Source: Hypomesus transpacificus
Lineage: Eukaryota; Chordata; Actinopteri; Osmeriformes; Osmeridae
DNA: 64,000 nucleotides
NCBI RefSeq assembly: GCF_021917145.1
Contig: NW_025814038.1
Coordinates: 447,045 to 511,044 of the forward strand
Reading direction: 5' to 3'
A program made the translations under genes and the position numbers. Every line of letters starts with the position of its first letter. The stretch's first letter is position 1. The notes under the pieces are model-generated. The model saw only the letters and a list, made by a program, of their open reading frames with translations. It did no database searches and was not told the DNA's origin. This document shows, in pieces, positions 42,201-53,261 of this stretch.

Positions 42201-45200
42201 ACATCCATCAACAATGAAACACTCTCACACTCCCTCCCTGCTATTAGCTGTCGTATGACTGCAGATTCGATCACTGTGTGTGTGTGTCTGGCACAAGCTC
42301 CCCACCCCCTCCCTCTCAGCCCTGCCCAGTCTGAATGCTGAGGGGTGTACGGTGTCACCATACACCTCAGCTGTTTAAACAGTAACGAGGGACCTTGTCG
42401 GCGCTGGTCGCCTGTTCTTCCTCGTCCCTCAGGCCTGACGTACTGGCGGCTGGACGAGAGCGACCTCTACCGCCCCCTACCTGACAGCTTCGACAGCGGC
42501 GCCTACCTCCTGCTGCACGAGGCCTCCATGAGCGTGGTAGGTGATGACAAGTAGCCCTGCTGAGAGAGACAGCAGGGCGGAGAGACACCAGCCTGCAGCT
42601 AGGCTCTAGGGACAGTACCTTGGAGAAGAACAACATGGATGTCTCTCTGTGTGTGTGTGTGCGTGTCCCAGACCCCCCCAGAGGAGGAGGAGCCTAAACT
42701 GTCTCTGAGAGAGATCTACCAGAGCAAGCAGAGAGAGTCCAAACACTGTGACTGGGACGGCTCTGTCACTCCCAGTCCCATGTCTCCACAGGTAACACAC
42801 ACAGACACTCCCATGTCTCCACAGGTAACACACACACACACCCCCAGTCCCATGTCTCCACAGGTAACACACACACCCAGTCCCATGTCTCCACAGGTAA
42901 CACACACACACACCCCTCATCAGTGCATCAACCTCTAGATGTTTCCTGGTGTTTGTGCAGGTGTTAACCCTGGACCCCACGGTCCACGTGCGGCAGTCGG
43001 ACCGCACCTCGGGCTTCACCTCCCCCTCCCACTTCAGCAGCCCCTCCTTCCCCGCGCCCCCCCATCAGGGCTACCCCGGCACCCCCGACAGCATGGCAGA
43101 CACCGCCAGCCAATCCGGAGACACCGACTGCACCTCCAACGCGTCCAGCCTGTCCGCTCCCCTGCCGACCCCAGCCAAAGGGCACCCTCCCTGGGAATCA
43201 CCCCTCCCGGGCGACCCGTCCACCTCCCAGTCCCAGCATCGGGCTCCTGCGAGCGGCCAGCCGCCCGGGGCCAGGGCCCCTCTCGCCAGCGAGGAGGAGG
43301 GAAGTCGCACACACGCCGCCGGCTCCTCCAGGCTGAGCCCATGGTCGAGGGACGCTCACACGCCGCCCGGCGTCGGCTCGCAGGGGGCCGGGCGCTCTGC
43401 CGTGGAGAGGGCGGCGTCGCTGGAGGATCCCGTGGTCGTCTCCCTGTGAGTGGGGGCACGCACCGGCAGGAGCGGGCGTTTTCTATCGCTACCTGTCGTG
43501 GGTTTTTTTGTAGAAGAATGTCTTTAAGAAGAATATGGCTTTGAAACAAGAATGCAGCTATGCGTTTTTGTGAGCGTGTTGTCTTCTTCTCCCCTCCTCA
43601 CCTGTATTTCTGGTTGCTCCGCCCCCTCTCTCTCCCTCCCCCCCCAGGTTGAGGCAGAACCTGAGAGAGAAGCACTCGAGGCACGTGGCCGACCTGAAGG
43701 CCTACTACGAGGCGGAGATCCGAGCCTTGAGAGACCAGCTCAGCCTGAGAGACCTGCCCCAGGACCTGGAGAAGAGCAACCTGGCCCTCCAGCACAGGTG
43801 TGTGTCTGCGGGTGTGTATGTGTGTGTCTTCAGGGGGGGTGTCTGCAGTGGAGGGGGTGTGTGTGCTAAGGTCTAACCCCCGCCCTCCCTGACTACTGAA
43901 CTTGTGTGCAGGTGTGATCATTTGGAGAGAGCTCTGACTCAAGCCAGGAGCTGCATTCAGGAGCTGGAAAATAACAACTGCATCCTGGAGAAGAAACTGG
44001 TACTGTCCCCTCACCCCTTCTCTCAGCCTTCAGACACACCGTGTGTGTGTGTGTCCCTAAACTTGCCGTCCCTCTCCAGGCCGACTGGCCGGAGCGCTAC
44101 GCGGTGGCGGGCGCCATGGTGACAGCCCTGCAGCAGCGGTTGGAGGAGAGCAAGCGTACGGGCGGCGAGAAGGAGGCCCAAGCCGCCCGCGTCCGGGCCC
44201 GCGTGCGGCAGCTGGAGGAGGAGGCCCAGAGGGCCTGCGGGGAGGCCGGCGAGAAGGAGGCCAGGAGGGAGAGGGAGTACAACATGCTGCAGGATGTGAG
44301 GCCCGCCGTCTGAGGGGGAGGGGGGAGAGAGAGGAGGGAGGGAGGGAGAGGGAGTACAACATGCTGCAGGATGTGAGGCCCACCGTCTGAGGGGGAGGGG
44401 GGAGAGAGAGGAAGGAGGGAGGGAGAGGGAGTACAACATGCTGCAGGATGTGAGGCCCGCCGTCTGAGGGGGAGGGGGGAGAGAGAGGAGGGAGGGAGGG
44501 AGAGGGAGTACAACATGCTGCAGGATGTGAGGCCCGCCGTCTGAGGGGGAGGGGGGAGAGAGAGGAGGGAGGGAGGGAGTCTGGGGGTGTGTGTGTGTCA
44601 GTAGCTAACGGTACTGTGTGTTTCTGTCCTCCCAGCTCCTGGGGGAATACGACTCTCTGAGGAAAGACCACGAGGGGGTGAAGGTAATTATTCTCCTCTT
44701 CTCTATTCTGTCGTTTCCGCTCCTCCGTTTTCAGCCTCATTTCGAGTTCAAATGTTCAATTCTTGCTCCGTAGGACAATTTGGTGTCGACGGAGAACAAG
44801 CTCTTTGATGCCAATGAGCAGATATCGGACCTGAAGAGGTAAGCACCTCCCCTTCCCCTTTTAGGACTACAGCTTTTCCAGGACGACGGCCAGAGAGACC
44901 AAACGTCGCCATGACTCCTGCCCCTGGACAGCTGTTAAGTGACTGGAGCACTCCTGCAACCCGTCTGAGAAGGCTCTGCTTGACTGCGTCTTTTAGGGAC
45001 GTTTCATCACATCTGTAGTCTTTGGAAGTGACGGTTTTGAATTGAGAGAGTGCGTGTGTGTGTGTACGCATGTGTGTGTATTTCTCCTCAGGGTGATCTC
45101 TAAGCTGGAGTCTCAGGTGAAACAGCTGGAGCATGAGAACCAGGCGAGGATGCGCTTCGCTCCCCACAGCCACACACAGCCCTCGGGAGCTGGGTACGTA

Positions 45201-48200
45201 CTCAGAACACACCCCTCCACCAGAGCTGGAGGCCCTGCCTGGGCTACACTGCCTGGGCTACACTGCCTGGGCTACACTGCCTGGGCCACACTGCCTGGGT
45301 CACACTGCCTGGGTCACACTGCCTGGGCTACACTGCCTGGGCCACACTGCCTGGGTCACACTGCCTGGGTCACACTGCCTGGGCTACACTGCCTGGGCCA
45401 CACTGCCTGGGTCACACTGCCTGGGTCACACTGCCTGGGCTACACTGCCTGGGTCACACTGCCTGGATCACACTGCCTGGGTCACACTGCCTGGGCTACA
45501 CTGCCTGGATCACACTGCCTGGATCACACTGCCTGGGCTACACTGCCTGGGTCACACTGCCTGGATCACACTGCCTGGGTCACACTGCCTGGGCTACACT
45601 GCCTGGGCCACACTGCCTGGGTCACACTGCCTGGGTCACACTGCCTGGGCTACACTGCCTGGGTCACACTGCCTGGATCACACTGCCTGGGTCACACTGC
45701 CTGGGCTACACTGCCTGGATCACACTGCCTGGATCACACTGCCTGGGCTACACTGCCTGGGTCACACTGCCTGGATCACACTGCCTGGGTCACACTGCCT
45801 GGGCTACACTGCCTGGGCTACACTGCCTGGGTCACACTGCCTGGGCCACACTGCCTGGGTCACACTGCCTGGGCCACACTGCCTGGATCACACTGCCTGG
45901 GTCACACTGTAGCGTAGGAGAGATTATGTTTCCTTACTAAGAATGGAACCAGTTTAAAGTATTTGATAATTTCACATTTTAAAATTTGAAACGAGTTGTT
46001 GTGCTTTTCTGTCGACTGTCCAGGCTGTACCACCACCCCGACCTGCTGCTGTCACCAAGCAAACACTTGAGAGAGCCAGAGAACACCTATAGGAGGTCAT
46101 CTGCTTCTCAGTCAGACCAATCAAACGGCAGCAGGAAGTCCACTGGTCCTCAAAGTGACCAATCCAATGGCTACAGGAAGTCAACCCACCTTCAAACTGA
46201 CCAATCCGGTTGTGATGGCTCTATGAACAACTATTTCACCTCTGACAGTCGGAGGTAGCATTGTTTGATAACTCTTTTAGATCAAGGTGCTTGCAATAAT
46301 CATTAGTGAATAGGTATGTCGGAAAGCTTTTATAAGATGCTTTTTAACATTTAATATGTGTTTAGACTTACTCATTTACGCTAACTACACGCACCTACAT
46401 TGAAAGTGTCACCTGTTGTCTCTAAACCTTTCCGTACGGATAAAACCTATATGATGTCGATATGTTATGGATGTTCGACTGTTGTCTCCCCTGTTCTCCA
46501 GGTGTCCCACTCCCCCAGAACGAGAGCAGGGCCAGGGCCCGGAGCAGGGGGCTGGCCTGAGAGAGCCAGGCAGGAGGGACGGGCCCCTGACCCCTGTGAT
46601 GAGGGCCCTCATCGAGCTGGAGGAGACCAGGGCTACGGAGAGCAGGGCCCCCTGTAAGAACAGCTCCTCCCTCTCCCACAGTAGGACTCGGTCATCTGCT
46701 CACCTCTACCCTCCTCTGTCGCGTCCCACATCGGGGGCCCAAACCTCAATTTTGGATCTTTTTAGAGGGTTTAGTTTGTGTTTGTTGGATCGGTTTTGTC
46801 TCGCTAACGTTGCTTCTCTGTGTGTGTGTGTGTGTGTCTCCTGCAGGGCTGGCCAATGGGAGGCCCACTGTTGGCTTTGTGGAGCGGAGCCGCATCGAGT
46901 CTGTTCAGGAAAGGGGCAGGGCTGTACCTGCAGGGGGTGTGGCTGGACCTGAGAGAGGTGGAGCTGGACCTGAGAGATGCGGGGCTGGACCCGAGAGGGG
47001 CGGAGCCAGACCTGAGAGGGGCGGGCCTGGGCCCGAGAGGGGCGGGCCTGGGCCCGAGAGGGGCGGAGCTGGACCTGCGAGGCGTGTCGTGGGAGGAGCA
47101 GCTCTGCTGAGGGCCCAGAGGAGTCTGTCTCCAGAGGGCCACAGGTCCTCCTCCCTGCCTCCCCAAGGCCAACACACCTTCCCCCCATCCACCCCCAGTA
47201 CGTACCCTCCCTCCCAGCGCTCTTCAGCCTTGGTCCTCAGGGCCCCCACTGTCCTGCATGTTCCAGATGTTTCCCTGCTCCAGCACACCTGATTCAAATG
47301 AAGGGGAGTTGTCAGGTTTCTGCAGAACTTGATAACAACGGTGAGGGAGTCGGGCTAGTAATCAGAAGGTTACCGGATCGATTCCCCGCCGGGTCAAATG
47401 ATGTTGTGTCCTTGGGCAAGGCACTTCACCCTACTTGCCTCGGGGAGAATGTCCCTGTACTTACTGTAAGTCGCTCTGGATAAGAGCGTCTGCTAATTGA
47501 CTAAATGTAAATGTAAATATTCATTTAAACCAGGCGTGTTGGAGCTGGGAAACATCTGGAACATGCCATTGAGGACCAGGGTTGAAGACCACTGGTTTAG
47601 GCCCCTACAATATTAAAGCCGTGCTGCTGATTTTCTGCAGTCGTCTTTCCATGCTGTCGTAAGGCAGAACCGGGATGTTGTTAAACCCCAGATATCTGTC
47701 TTCTGTTTCAGCCAAAAGAGAGACTCTGATCAAGCCTCTGTCGGCTAAGTCCAGTCCCAAACGCTGTCCCACAGAGAACTTCTCAACTGCCTTTGGTCAA
47801 CCGCTACCACGACAACAATACCTGCACAACAGGCAAGCCTAACAGGATTCATAGGCATTGTACACTGCAAAAACTGAGTGATAATCTTGTTTTTACGTTT
47901 TTTATCTAGTTGGACCTCTTGTATGAGTTGTTTATCTAGTGACTTGATGAAAGATGCATAATGAAGTGACATTTTCTTACTGTCCTGGCAGCAACATATA
48001 CTTGTTTTAAGCTTAAGCAAGCTCATGGCTAATATTTTTGGGCACTTAACATGCCTTATCAAATGTATGTTTGCAGTGTAATTCTCTGGCACTGGAGCTG
48101 AATCCATGCCATCCTAATTATTCTGCTCACTGTTAATCACTGGTGTTGTCACGCCAAATAGTGTCCTAGGGCCAAATAGTGTCCTACCTGACGTCACAAT

Positions 48201-50169
48201 GCCGTTCCAAAGCAAGGACGCGTCCGTCGCTATGCCGACCTTAAATTCCTGACATTCCTGAGATGGCTGCGCGTGCAGGGAGAATACTATTTTTCGACAA
48301 GAAAATGTACCAACTAGCTCAACATAGAAGGCAGTTGTTTAATAGCCTTTGTAATATTTTTTTAAATAACATCTCGAGCCGATGACGGTCCAAAACTGTG
48401 TGAGAGCGAGCCTGAGGAATTTAGAAGCGACTACCTAGCAACCAGAATAGCAACCAGGATAGTTTCCCGCTGCTGGCACGCGCAGCCATCTCAGGAATGT
48501 CAGGAATTTAAGGTCGGCATAGCGACGGACGCGTCCTTGCTTCGGAACGGCATTGTGACGTCAGGTAGGACACTATTTGGCCCTAGGACACTATTTGGCG
48601 TGACAGCGTCTCTCCTCAAACACGAACGACTGTGGCCCACTTTGACTGCAGCATCTGATAACTCTGCCCTCCTGTGCCCTCTACAACTCGGCTCTGATAT
48701 AAAGTGTGTACCCTGCACTGTCAGTAACCTCAAACCTGATTGGTTGCCGGTCTAACTCGGTAGGTTTGACGTGCCATTAGACCAGAGACGCCATTCGTTC
48801 CACAGTGCCAGCCCCAGGAAGAGACTGCACTTCACAGCGCTTGACAGACAGGAAGGTACCGTCCACAACTGTCACGTGACAGGAAACACTCTGCAAAATG
48901 TATCCCATAATACTACTGATACTAATACCAGTCGCGAGTGATAAACCAGCTGATCTGCTGTCTTCCCTCCGCAGCCTCCCAGCAGTCGTGTGTGCCGGCC
49001 GACTCCTCTGAGGGTGTGGACCCAGGGGAGGGTGGCCCCCGGCTGGGCTGGGTGGAGCTGGGGCCAGGGGGAGCTGCTCCAGACCTCCAGGACTCCAGGG
49101 AGGAGGCCGCCCTGTCTCTCCAGCCCAGGCTGCACTCACTGGCTGATGCCGAAAGGCTGTTCGACGAGCTCACGCAGGAGAAACAGCAGGTGAGATGGGC
49201 TGACGGTCCATCCACAGGTGTGGAAGTAGTCCGAGGTATTAAACGGAGGGGTGTGTGGTGGTGGGGGGGGTGATGCTTTAGAAACACCCAACCTTCCAGC
49301 TTTAATAGCCAGCTGTGCCACAAGTCATCTCTATAATCCTTACCAGACCTGTTATGCAACAGACATTGTTGTTTTTTTAGCTACTGCCGAGGTCTATTTT
49401 TAGGGGTGGGTGGAAGGGGAGATCATGTTGTGTTCTGTGTCCTTTTAAAAAGCCAACAGGCACGCACACATGCAGTCTGCTTCATCAGTTCCAGCATGAC
49501 CAATCTATCAAAGCTGGGAAAGGGCTTCGGTAATGTGTTGGTCCATTGATATCTGTAATATTTGTGTGTTGTGAACTCATTGATTGATTGGTGTGTGTTG
49601 GCAGATTGAGTCTGCTCTGAGCCGGATGCCCGGGGCTGGGGGGAGAGTGAGTCTACAGACCAGGTTAGATGAGGTGAGTTCGACGTGTCCCCGTCCCCCT
49701 CACTCGACGACCAATCACAATCCAGTAAATAACCTATAATGGAATCCATGAATTCTTGATTTTCCGAGTTCGGAGAAAAACGAGTCGATGGCCAGGGCAT
49801 GTGTGGATGGGTGGATGTGTGGAGCCGTTAGGGATGTGGTTGTGGCTCAGGAGGTAGAGAGGGTCATCTACTAACCACTGGGTTGGTGGTTTGATTCCCG
49901 GCTGCTGCGGTCCATGTGGCAAGGTGTGTGTGAGAGGCTGAAAGTGAGAAGCTGAACGAGAGGCAAAACATGTGAAGCTCTTTGAGTAGCCTTAAGGTAG
50001 AAAACTGCTATGTAAGTGCAGTCCGTTCACCATCAGAGCTGTTGTTTATTGTGTGTTTCTTACCCAGGTGGCCTTAGAGAACCGTCTGGAGAGAGTAAAC
50101 CGTGATCTGGGCTCCATCCGCATGACTCTGAAGAGGTTCCATATACTGCGATCCTCCGTCAATATATAG
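38940..50169 (+). CDS. mphosph9: M-phase phosphoprotein 9, 23 coding exons
   Basis: MPHOSPH9 is a coiled-coil protein of the distal centriole that helps keep the CP110-CEP97 cap in place and so restrains cilium formation. Exons: 38940-39187 (exon begins 38904), 39471-39618, 40755-40844, 41164-41561, 41649-41826, 42074-42146, 42433-42536, 42672-42791, 42961-43445, 43648-43797, 43912-43999, 44080-44295, 44636-44683, 44774-44838, 45092-45193, 46024-46254, 46502-46653, 46847-47197, 47712-47832, 48764-48855, 48975-49189, 49605-49673, 50068-50169. The total is about 1281 residues and every join is in frame. Conserved blocks: [59 protein letters not shown] (start of the central coiled coil); [20 protein letters not shown]; and the C-terminus [20 protein letters not shown]. 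Exon 47712-47832 ends in a GC donor. Exon 46847-47197 holds a [12 protein letters not shown]-type repeat. Exons elsewhere are counted with the 5' UTR exon as 1. Confidence 0.94.
39211..39247. repeat. poly(C) run, mphosph9 intron 2
   Basis: About 37 consecutive C, 23 bp after the donor of the exon ending 39187. Length may be unreliable in assembly. Confidence 0.85.
39300..39455. repeat. (TG/TCTG)n tract, mphosph9 intron 2
   Basis: Mixed TGTG and TCTGTCTG simple sequence. Open frames on both strands are composition artefacts. Confidence 0.85.
39899..40010. repeat. 21-bp minisatellite, mphosph9 intron 3
   Basis: Five copies of GCTCATCTGCAGCGTGTTGG with CTACAG/CTGCAG variants. Several copies contain a CTGCAG acceptor-like core, but no exon follows. 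A poly(C) run lies upstream at about 39826-39842. Confidence 0.8.
40910..41110. mobile_element. hAT-type MITE with 8-bp target duplication, mphosph9 intron 4
   Basis: Imperfect terminal inverted repeats (CAGTATTTCTCAACCCTG and the complement of GGTTGGGAAACACAG) enclose 201 bp with the inner inverted pair GGGACCCCCTGTCCTGCATG. Flanks ATTTAAAG (40902-40909) and ATTTATAG (41111-41118) match at 7 of 8 bases, as expected of a hAT target site. There is no coding capacity. Confidence 0.75.
42777..42908 (+). repeat. mphosph9: serially duplicated splice donors after mphosph9 exon 42672-42791
   Basis: Four copies of CCCATGTCTCCACAGGTAAC place identical GTAACA donors at 42792, 42825, 42864 and 42897. 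The spacings 33, 39 and 33 bp are all multiples of three, and the frame stays open ([10 protein letters not shown] repeats). Each donor therefore gives an in-frame product differing by 11-35 residues. I used the first. Confidence 0.9.
44252..44577 (+). repeat. 77-bp tandem duplication of an mphosph9 exon end plus donor
   Basis: Four copies with a period of exactly 77 bp, each containing GAGTACAACATGCTGCAGGA then TGTGAGG. The first is the real end of exon 44080-44295. Pseudo-donors lie at 44373, 44450 and 44527. An in-frame TGA follows the first donor, so read-through would truncate the protein. Confidence 0.92.
45232..45909. repeat. 14-bp minisatellite, mphosph9 intron 16
   Basis: About 48 copies of CACTGCCTGGGYYA (variants CTA, CCA, TCA, ATCA) start within 40 bp of the donor at 45194. 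A longer block of about 200 bp with the same variant order occurs twice. Open frames with repeated GHTAWATLP are artefacts. Confidence 0.93.
47215..47594. mobile_element. hAT-type MITE (second copy) split by a SINE, mphosph9 intron 19
   Basis: Left half 47215-47339 (CAGCGCTCTTCAGCCTTGGT onward) and right half 47520-47594 (ending GGTTGAAGACCACTG) are the two ends of the same family as 40910-41110. Inner arms CTGTCCTGCATGTTCCAGAT and GGAACATGCCATTGAGGACC are inverted. No clear target duplication remains. Confidence 0.75.
47340..47519 (+). mobile_element. SINE, UnaL2-type family, nested in the MITE (copy 6)
   Basis: 5'-truncated: it begins within the head at GGTGAGGGAGTCGGGC and lacks the A box. 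Body and hairpin tail CGCTCTGGATAAGAGCG are complete, ending in AATGTAAATGTAAAT. Confidence 0.88.
48148..48604. mobile_element. 457-bp MITE with about 129-bp terminal inverted repeats, mphosph9 intron 20
   Basis: The left arm (48148-48276, starting GTCACGCCAAATAGTGTCC) and right arm (48475-48604, ending TTTGGCGTGAC) are near-perfect reverse complements. Each arm contains CCTGACGTCACAATGCCGTT and a short direct repeat CCAAATAGTGTCCTA. The central 200 bp is unrelated AT-rich DNA. Flanks show no obvious target duplication, and there is no transposase frame. Confidence 0.85.
49836..50036 (+). mobile_element. tRNA-derived SINE of a different family, mphosph9 intron 23
   Basis: A-box-like GTGGCTCAGGAGGTAGAG and B-box-like GTTTGATTCCCGG are followed by a body ending GAAAACTGCTATGTAAGTGC AGTCCGTTCACC. 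The tail differs from the UnaL2-type copies. It ends about 30 bp before the acceptor of the last exon (50068). Confidence 0.7.
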
Positions 50170-51055
50170 CAACATCCTTTGTTCCTTTGGATGATGTAGA
50201 TATCGCAGTTTTGTGGCTTAGTTTTTTTACAGAGCACTGATAGTATTTCTTCTCCTACATTTCTCTGCATCATAGGCCGCTTTTACTCGGAATTCTTTTT
50301 TAACTTGTAATACTCGGGGATATTTTTGTAATGCGTTTGAGAGATCACAAATTTTGAAGTATATTTTTAGTATGCAGATTTGTACATTTGTTTACTTTTT
50401 TAGTAACAAAAATATGAATATTACATGTTTACTTGTTATTTTCAGGTAAATAATGTCGATTTTGAATAGTTAGGGATCTATATGAAAGGCAGATATTCTA
50501 TCCAGCATAGGCCCTCTGGAGGGAGTCACTGACCTTTTGTGAGTTGTTGTCCATTTCAAAAGATCGTTTTAAATGATCACGTTTGTTCTATTCTTTGTAC
50601 ATCACATCATCTTTGTGATTAATGATGTACTTTTAGTCCCATAACATTACTTGACTTTTTCAAAGAAAATGTGTATTTGAATTTTATTGTCTTTTGCATC
50701 TGTAATTTATACCTTTTAATCTCATTCTAAACATTCCATCTTTCTGTTAATCCATGATGTTGTGATTGCACCAGTGTTAAACCACCCAATGGGCACATGC
50801 AAATACAATAATAATAAGGAAGCCAGCACACCTTTACTATACTACACAACAGTAAATACACGTACCTTGAAACATACTTGTAAGTCTTGGGCCCAACATT
50901 GTATTGCAATGCATGGAATTTATAGCTGGACTGTTTTCTTTCTATTGCCTTGCAGTTTTCTAGAAGTCTTCAGTGACCTACAGTACCTGACATGATGTTC
51001 ACCGGTATTACAAATTTATTGTTATTCTAATACACAATAAAACACTGCTTTCAGA
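50170..51055 (+). other. mphosph9: mphosph9 3' UTR
   Basis: Non-coding and AT-rich after the stop at 50167-50169. AATAAA at about 51036 (context CACAATAAAACAC) is the best poly(A) signal. Confidence 0.6.
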
Positions 51056-51359
51056 CTATGGAATGAATTATAGGATAGTCTGTGTCATATTGATTGATCA
51101 ACATTTTTTCTTTTTTTGTGATTACCTAGTCCAACCGCTTGGAGGTGCCCATTCTCAAGCCGACTGAGGTATCGGGTACGGAGTAAAAGTAAATTATGAT
51201 AAGAATGGGCTCGGCTTCTGAGAAAATTACGGTTATCAAGCTGTACGTCATAACAAGCAAAGTATTGGGTAGTATTTAGCTTTACCTAATCAGAACAGAA
51301 AACGACGTGTACACAGTGCGCGGAAAGATACATGCTCACATTTTTTTAAACGACAGCGG

Positions 51360-51687
51360 TGTGCACAGCTTGCAAAGGTAATGTAGGCTACGGTTTTCCT
51401 CATCTGTAAATGGACGCGAGTAAATATCTTAATAGTCGGTCTTATTGCTAAATATGCAAAGGAACTTCACTGCAGCAATTGACATTTAGTGAATATCGCT
51501 GCCTTTGCTATGAGGCATGTCGTTAATTATGAAAACAACAGAGTCCCAGGTCCCTTACGACGTGAACACAGATCTCAGTTTAATTGCGGAGTGAGTTGCA
51601 TTTTAAACGCAGCAGCAGCATATAATAACGGTAGTCCAGAATTCATCGGAAACCCAGCTGGACAACATATCTGTCACCTCTGCAGGT
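51360..51687 (+). other. candidate 5' UTR exon of the next gene (by synteny pitpnm2)
   Basis: A segment with a strong donor (CTCTGCAG then GTGAGT at 51688) follows the mphosph9 end on the same strand. Human synteny predicts PITPNM2 here. No coding start of that protein is visible. The 5' limit and even the exon itself are inference. Confidence 0.3.
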
Positions 51688-52807
51688 GAGTTTGGCTTGG
51701 ATTGCTGTGAAACCGAGGGTGCTGTGAGGAGGACTGCGATGTGGCCTGGGTGAAGCTACGTTAGAACTGAAAATATCTAGTTGTCATAAATGTAACAAGC
51801 ATGATGATTTAGGCGTCTTATGTGTTGATAATGGAATGATCTGGCTGCAGTCTTGCACTAGTTGTAACTGGTGGCATTGCTGACATATTGCTGCAAGTCT
51901 TGACTGCATGAATATTACGCCAGTTTATACCCGCACTGTTGACAATAACACGAATACTCTTGTTAGTCCAGTAAGAATGAATTCAAGCATGTAGCCGAAC
52001 TGTCTGACCCAGGCGTGTGTGTATGTATTAGGGTAGCCTAATTACATTTAGACGATTGTATCAGCCTATTTGTTTCCCATTTTGGTGTTATTTGCAAAGT
52101 TGCTGTGACTCATATAGCCTGGTTCCGTAGGGGGTCTAAAGTAATTACCAACTGTCAGTAGGGAGCGATATTCCCGCAGGAGAGGGCTGCGTTCCAGTCC
52201 TGTTAAAAGTGTTTGTGCGTTCGTGTGCGTGTGTGTGCGTGTGTGAGAGAGAGAGAGAGAGAGTCTGTGTGAAAGAGAGAGAGAGTCTATGTGACAGCAT
52301 GCATTGACATGCACTAAAACAATGAATAAAATGGTTGTTTAAACGTGTAGTTAGTCTCACCCCCATTTCCTCTTCATCCATGCTTGAGATGGTTTTAATG
52401 CACCCCTTATCTAATCATCAATATAGTTTATTAATGTGTTCACTTAGCAGGGGAAATCTGAACCTTCCACCTCTTGATCTGCTAGCAAATGCTCTAACCA
52501 CTGTGCTTGACCAGCCTGTGTTCAGTGTGGTTCATCCAAACTTGGTGGTTAAACCCAGCATCTGGCTCCAACCAACCAAGCATTTTAAGAATAGACTTCT
52601 AAACGAGCAGTCTATATGATTGGCATATGTTTCGACAGCCACGAATGAAGACATAGTTCTCCTGTATCTGGTTATCAGGCCAAAATGATTAGGTTTGCAT
52701 TTAATGAATGCTGTTAGGAAGCAGCCAGTGCAGAAAGAATGAGTCATGGTATTGATTACCGCCTCCTCCTTCGCTTGCTCTTTCTCGATCCCTCGTTCCC
52801 TCCATGC

Positions 52808-52882
52808 TCCATCTCTCTCTCTCTCTCTCTCTCTGTCTCTGTCTCTGTCTCTGTCTCTCTGTCTCTCTGTCTCTCTCTCTCT
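52808..52882. repeat. (CT)n/(CTGT)n tract
   Basis: CT and CTGTCT simple sequence, about 75 bp. Confidence 0.85.
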
Positions 52883-53261
52883 TCCTTCCTGTCCCACCCT
52901 TTGTCTTCCCGTCTGACCCCGTCTTTGACTACCTCTCATCTCCTTTTCCACTCCTTCTCTGTCCGTTTACCCATTCACACGCTCTTAATGAACTGTTCAT
53001 GTATTCATGTACCTATTGAATGCTATTTATGTGCCCATTCATATACCTATTTGAATACCTGTTCATGGACATATTCATATACTATTCATGGATCTTTTTG
53101 TATACATAATCCTAAACCATGTACGCACCCATTTGTATATTACCTATTTATATACTGGTCATGTACCCATTTATGTACTATTCATGTACCTATGAAGAAA
53201 GGATGGCACACTACTGTCGACAGAGAGCTGGAGTTGAACAGAGTGGTAGATGGAACGAGAG

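Noticed and set aside
42964-44740. Long GC-rich frames on the minus strand and in other plus frames
   Set aside because: Shadows of the GC-rich mphosph9 exons; they lack homology and splice logic.
45042-45917. Frame of about 290 codons with GHTAWATLP repeats
   Set aside because: Translation of the 14-bp minisatellite; the real mphosph9 frame splices out at 45193.
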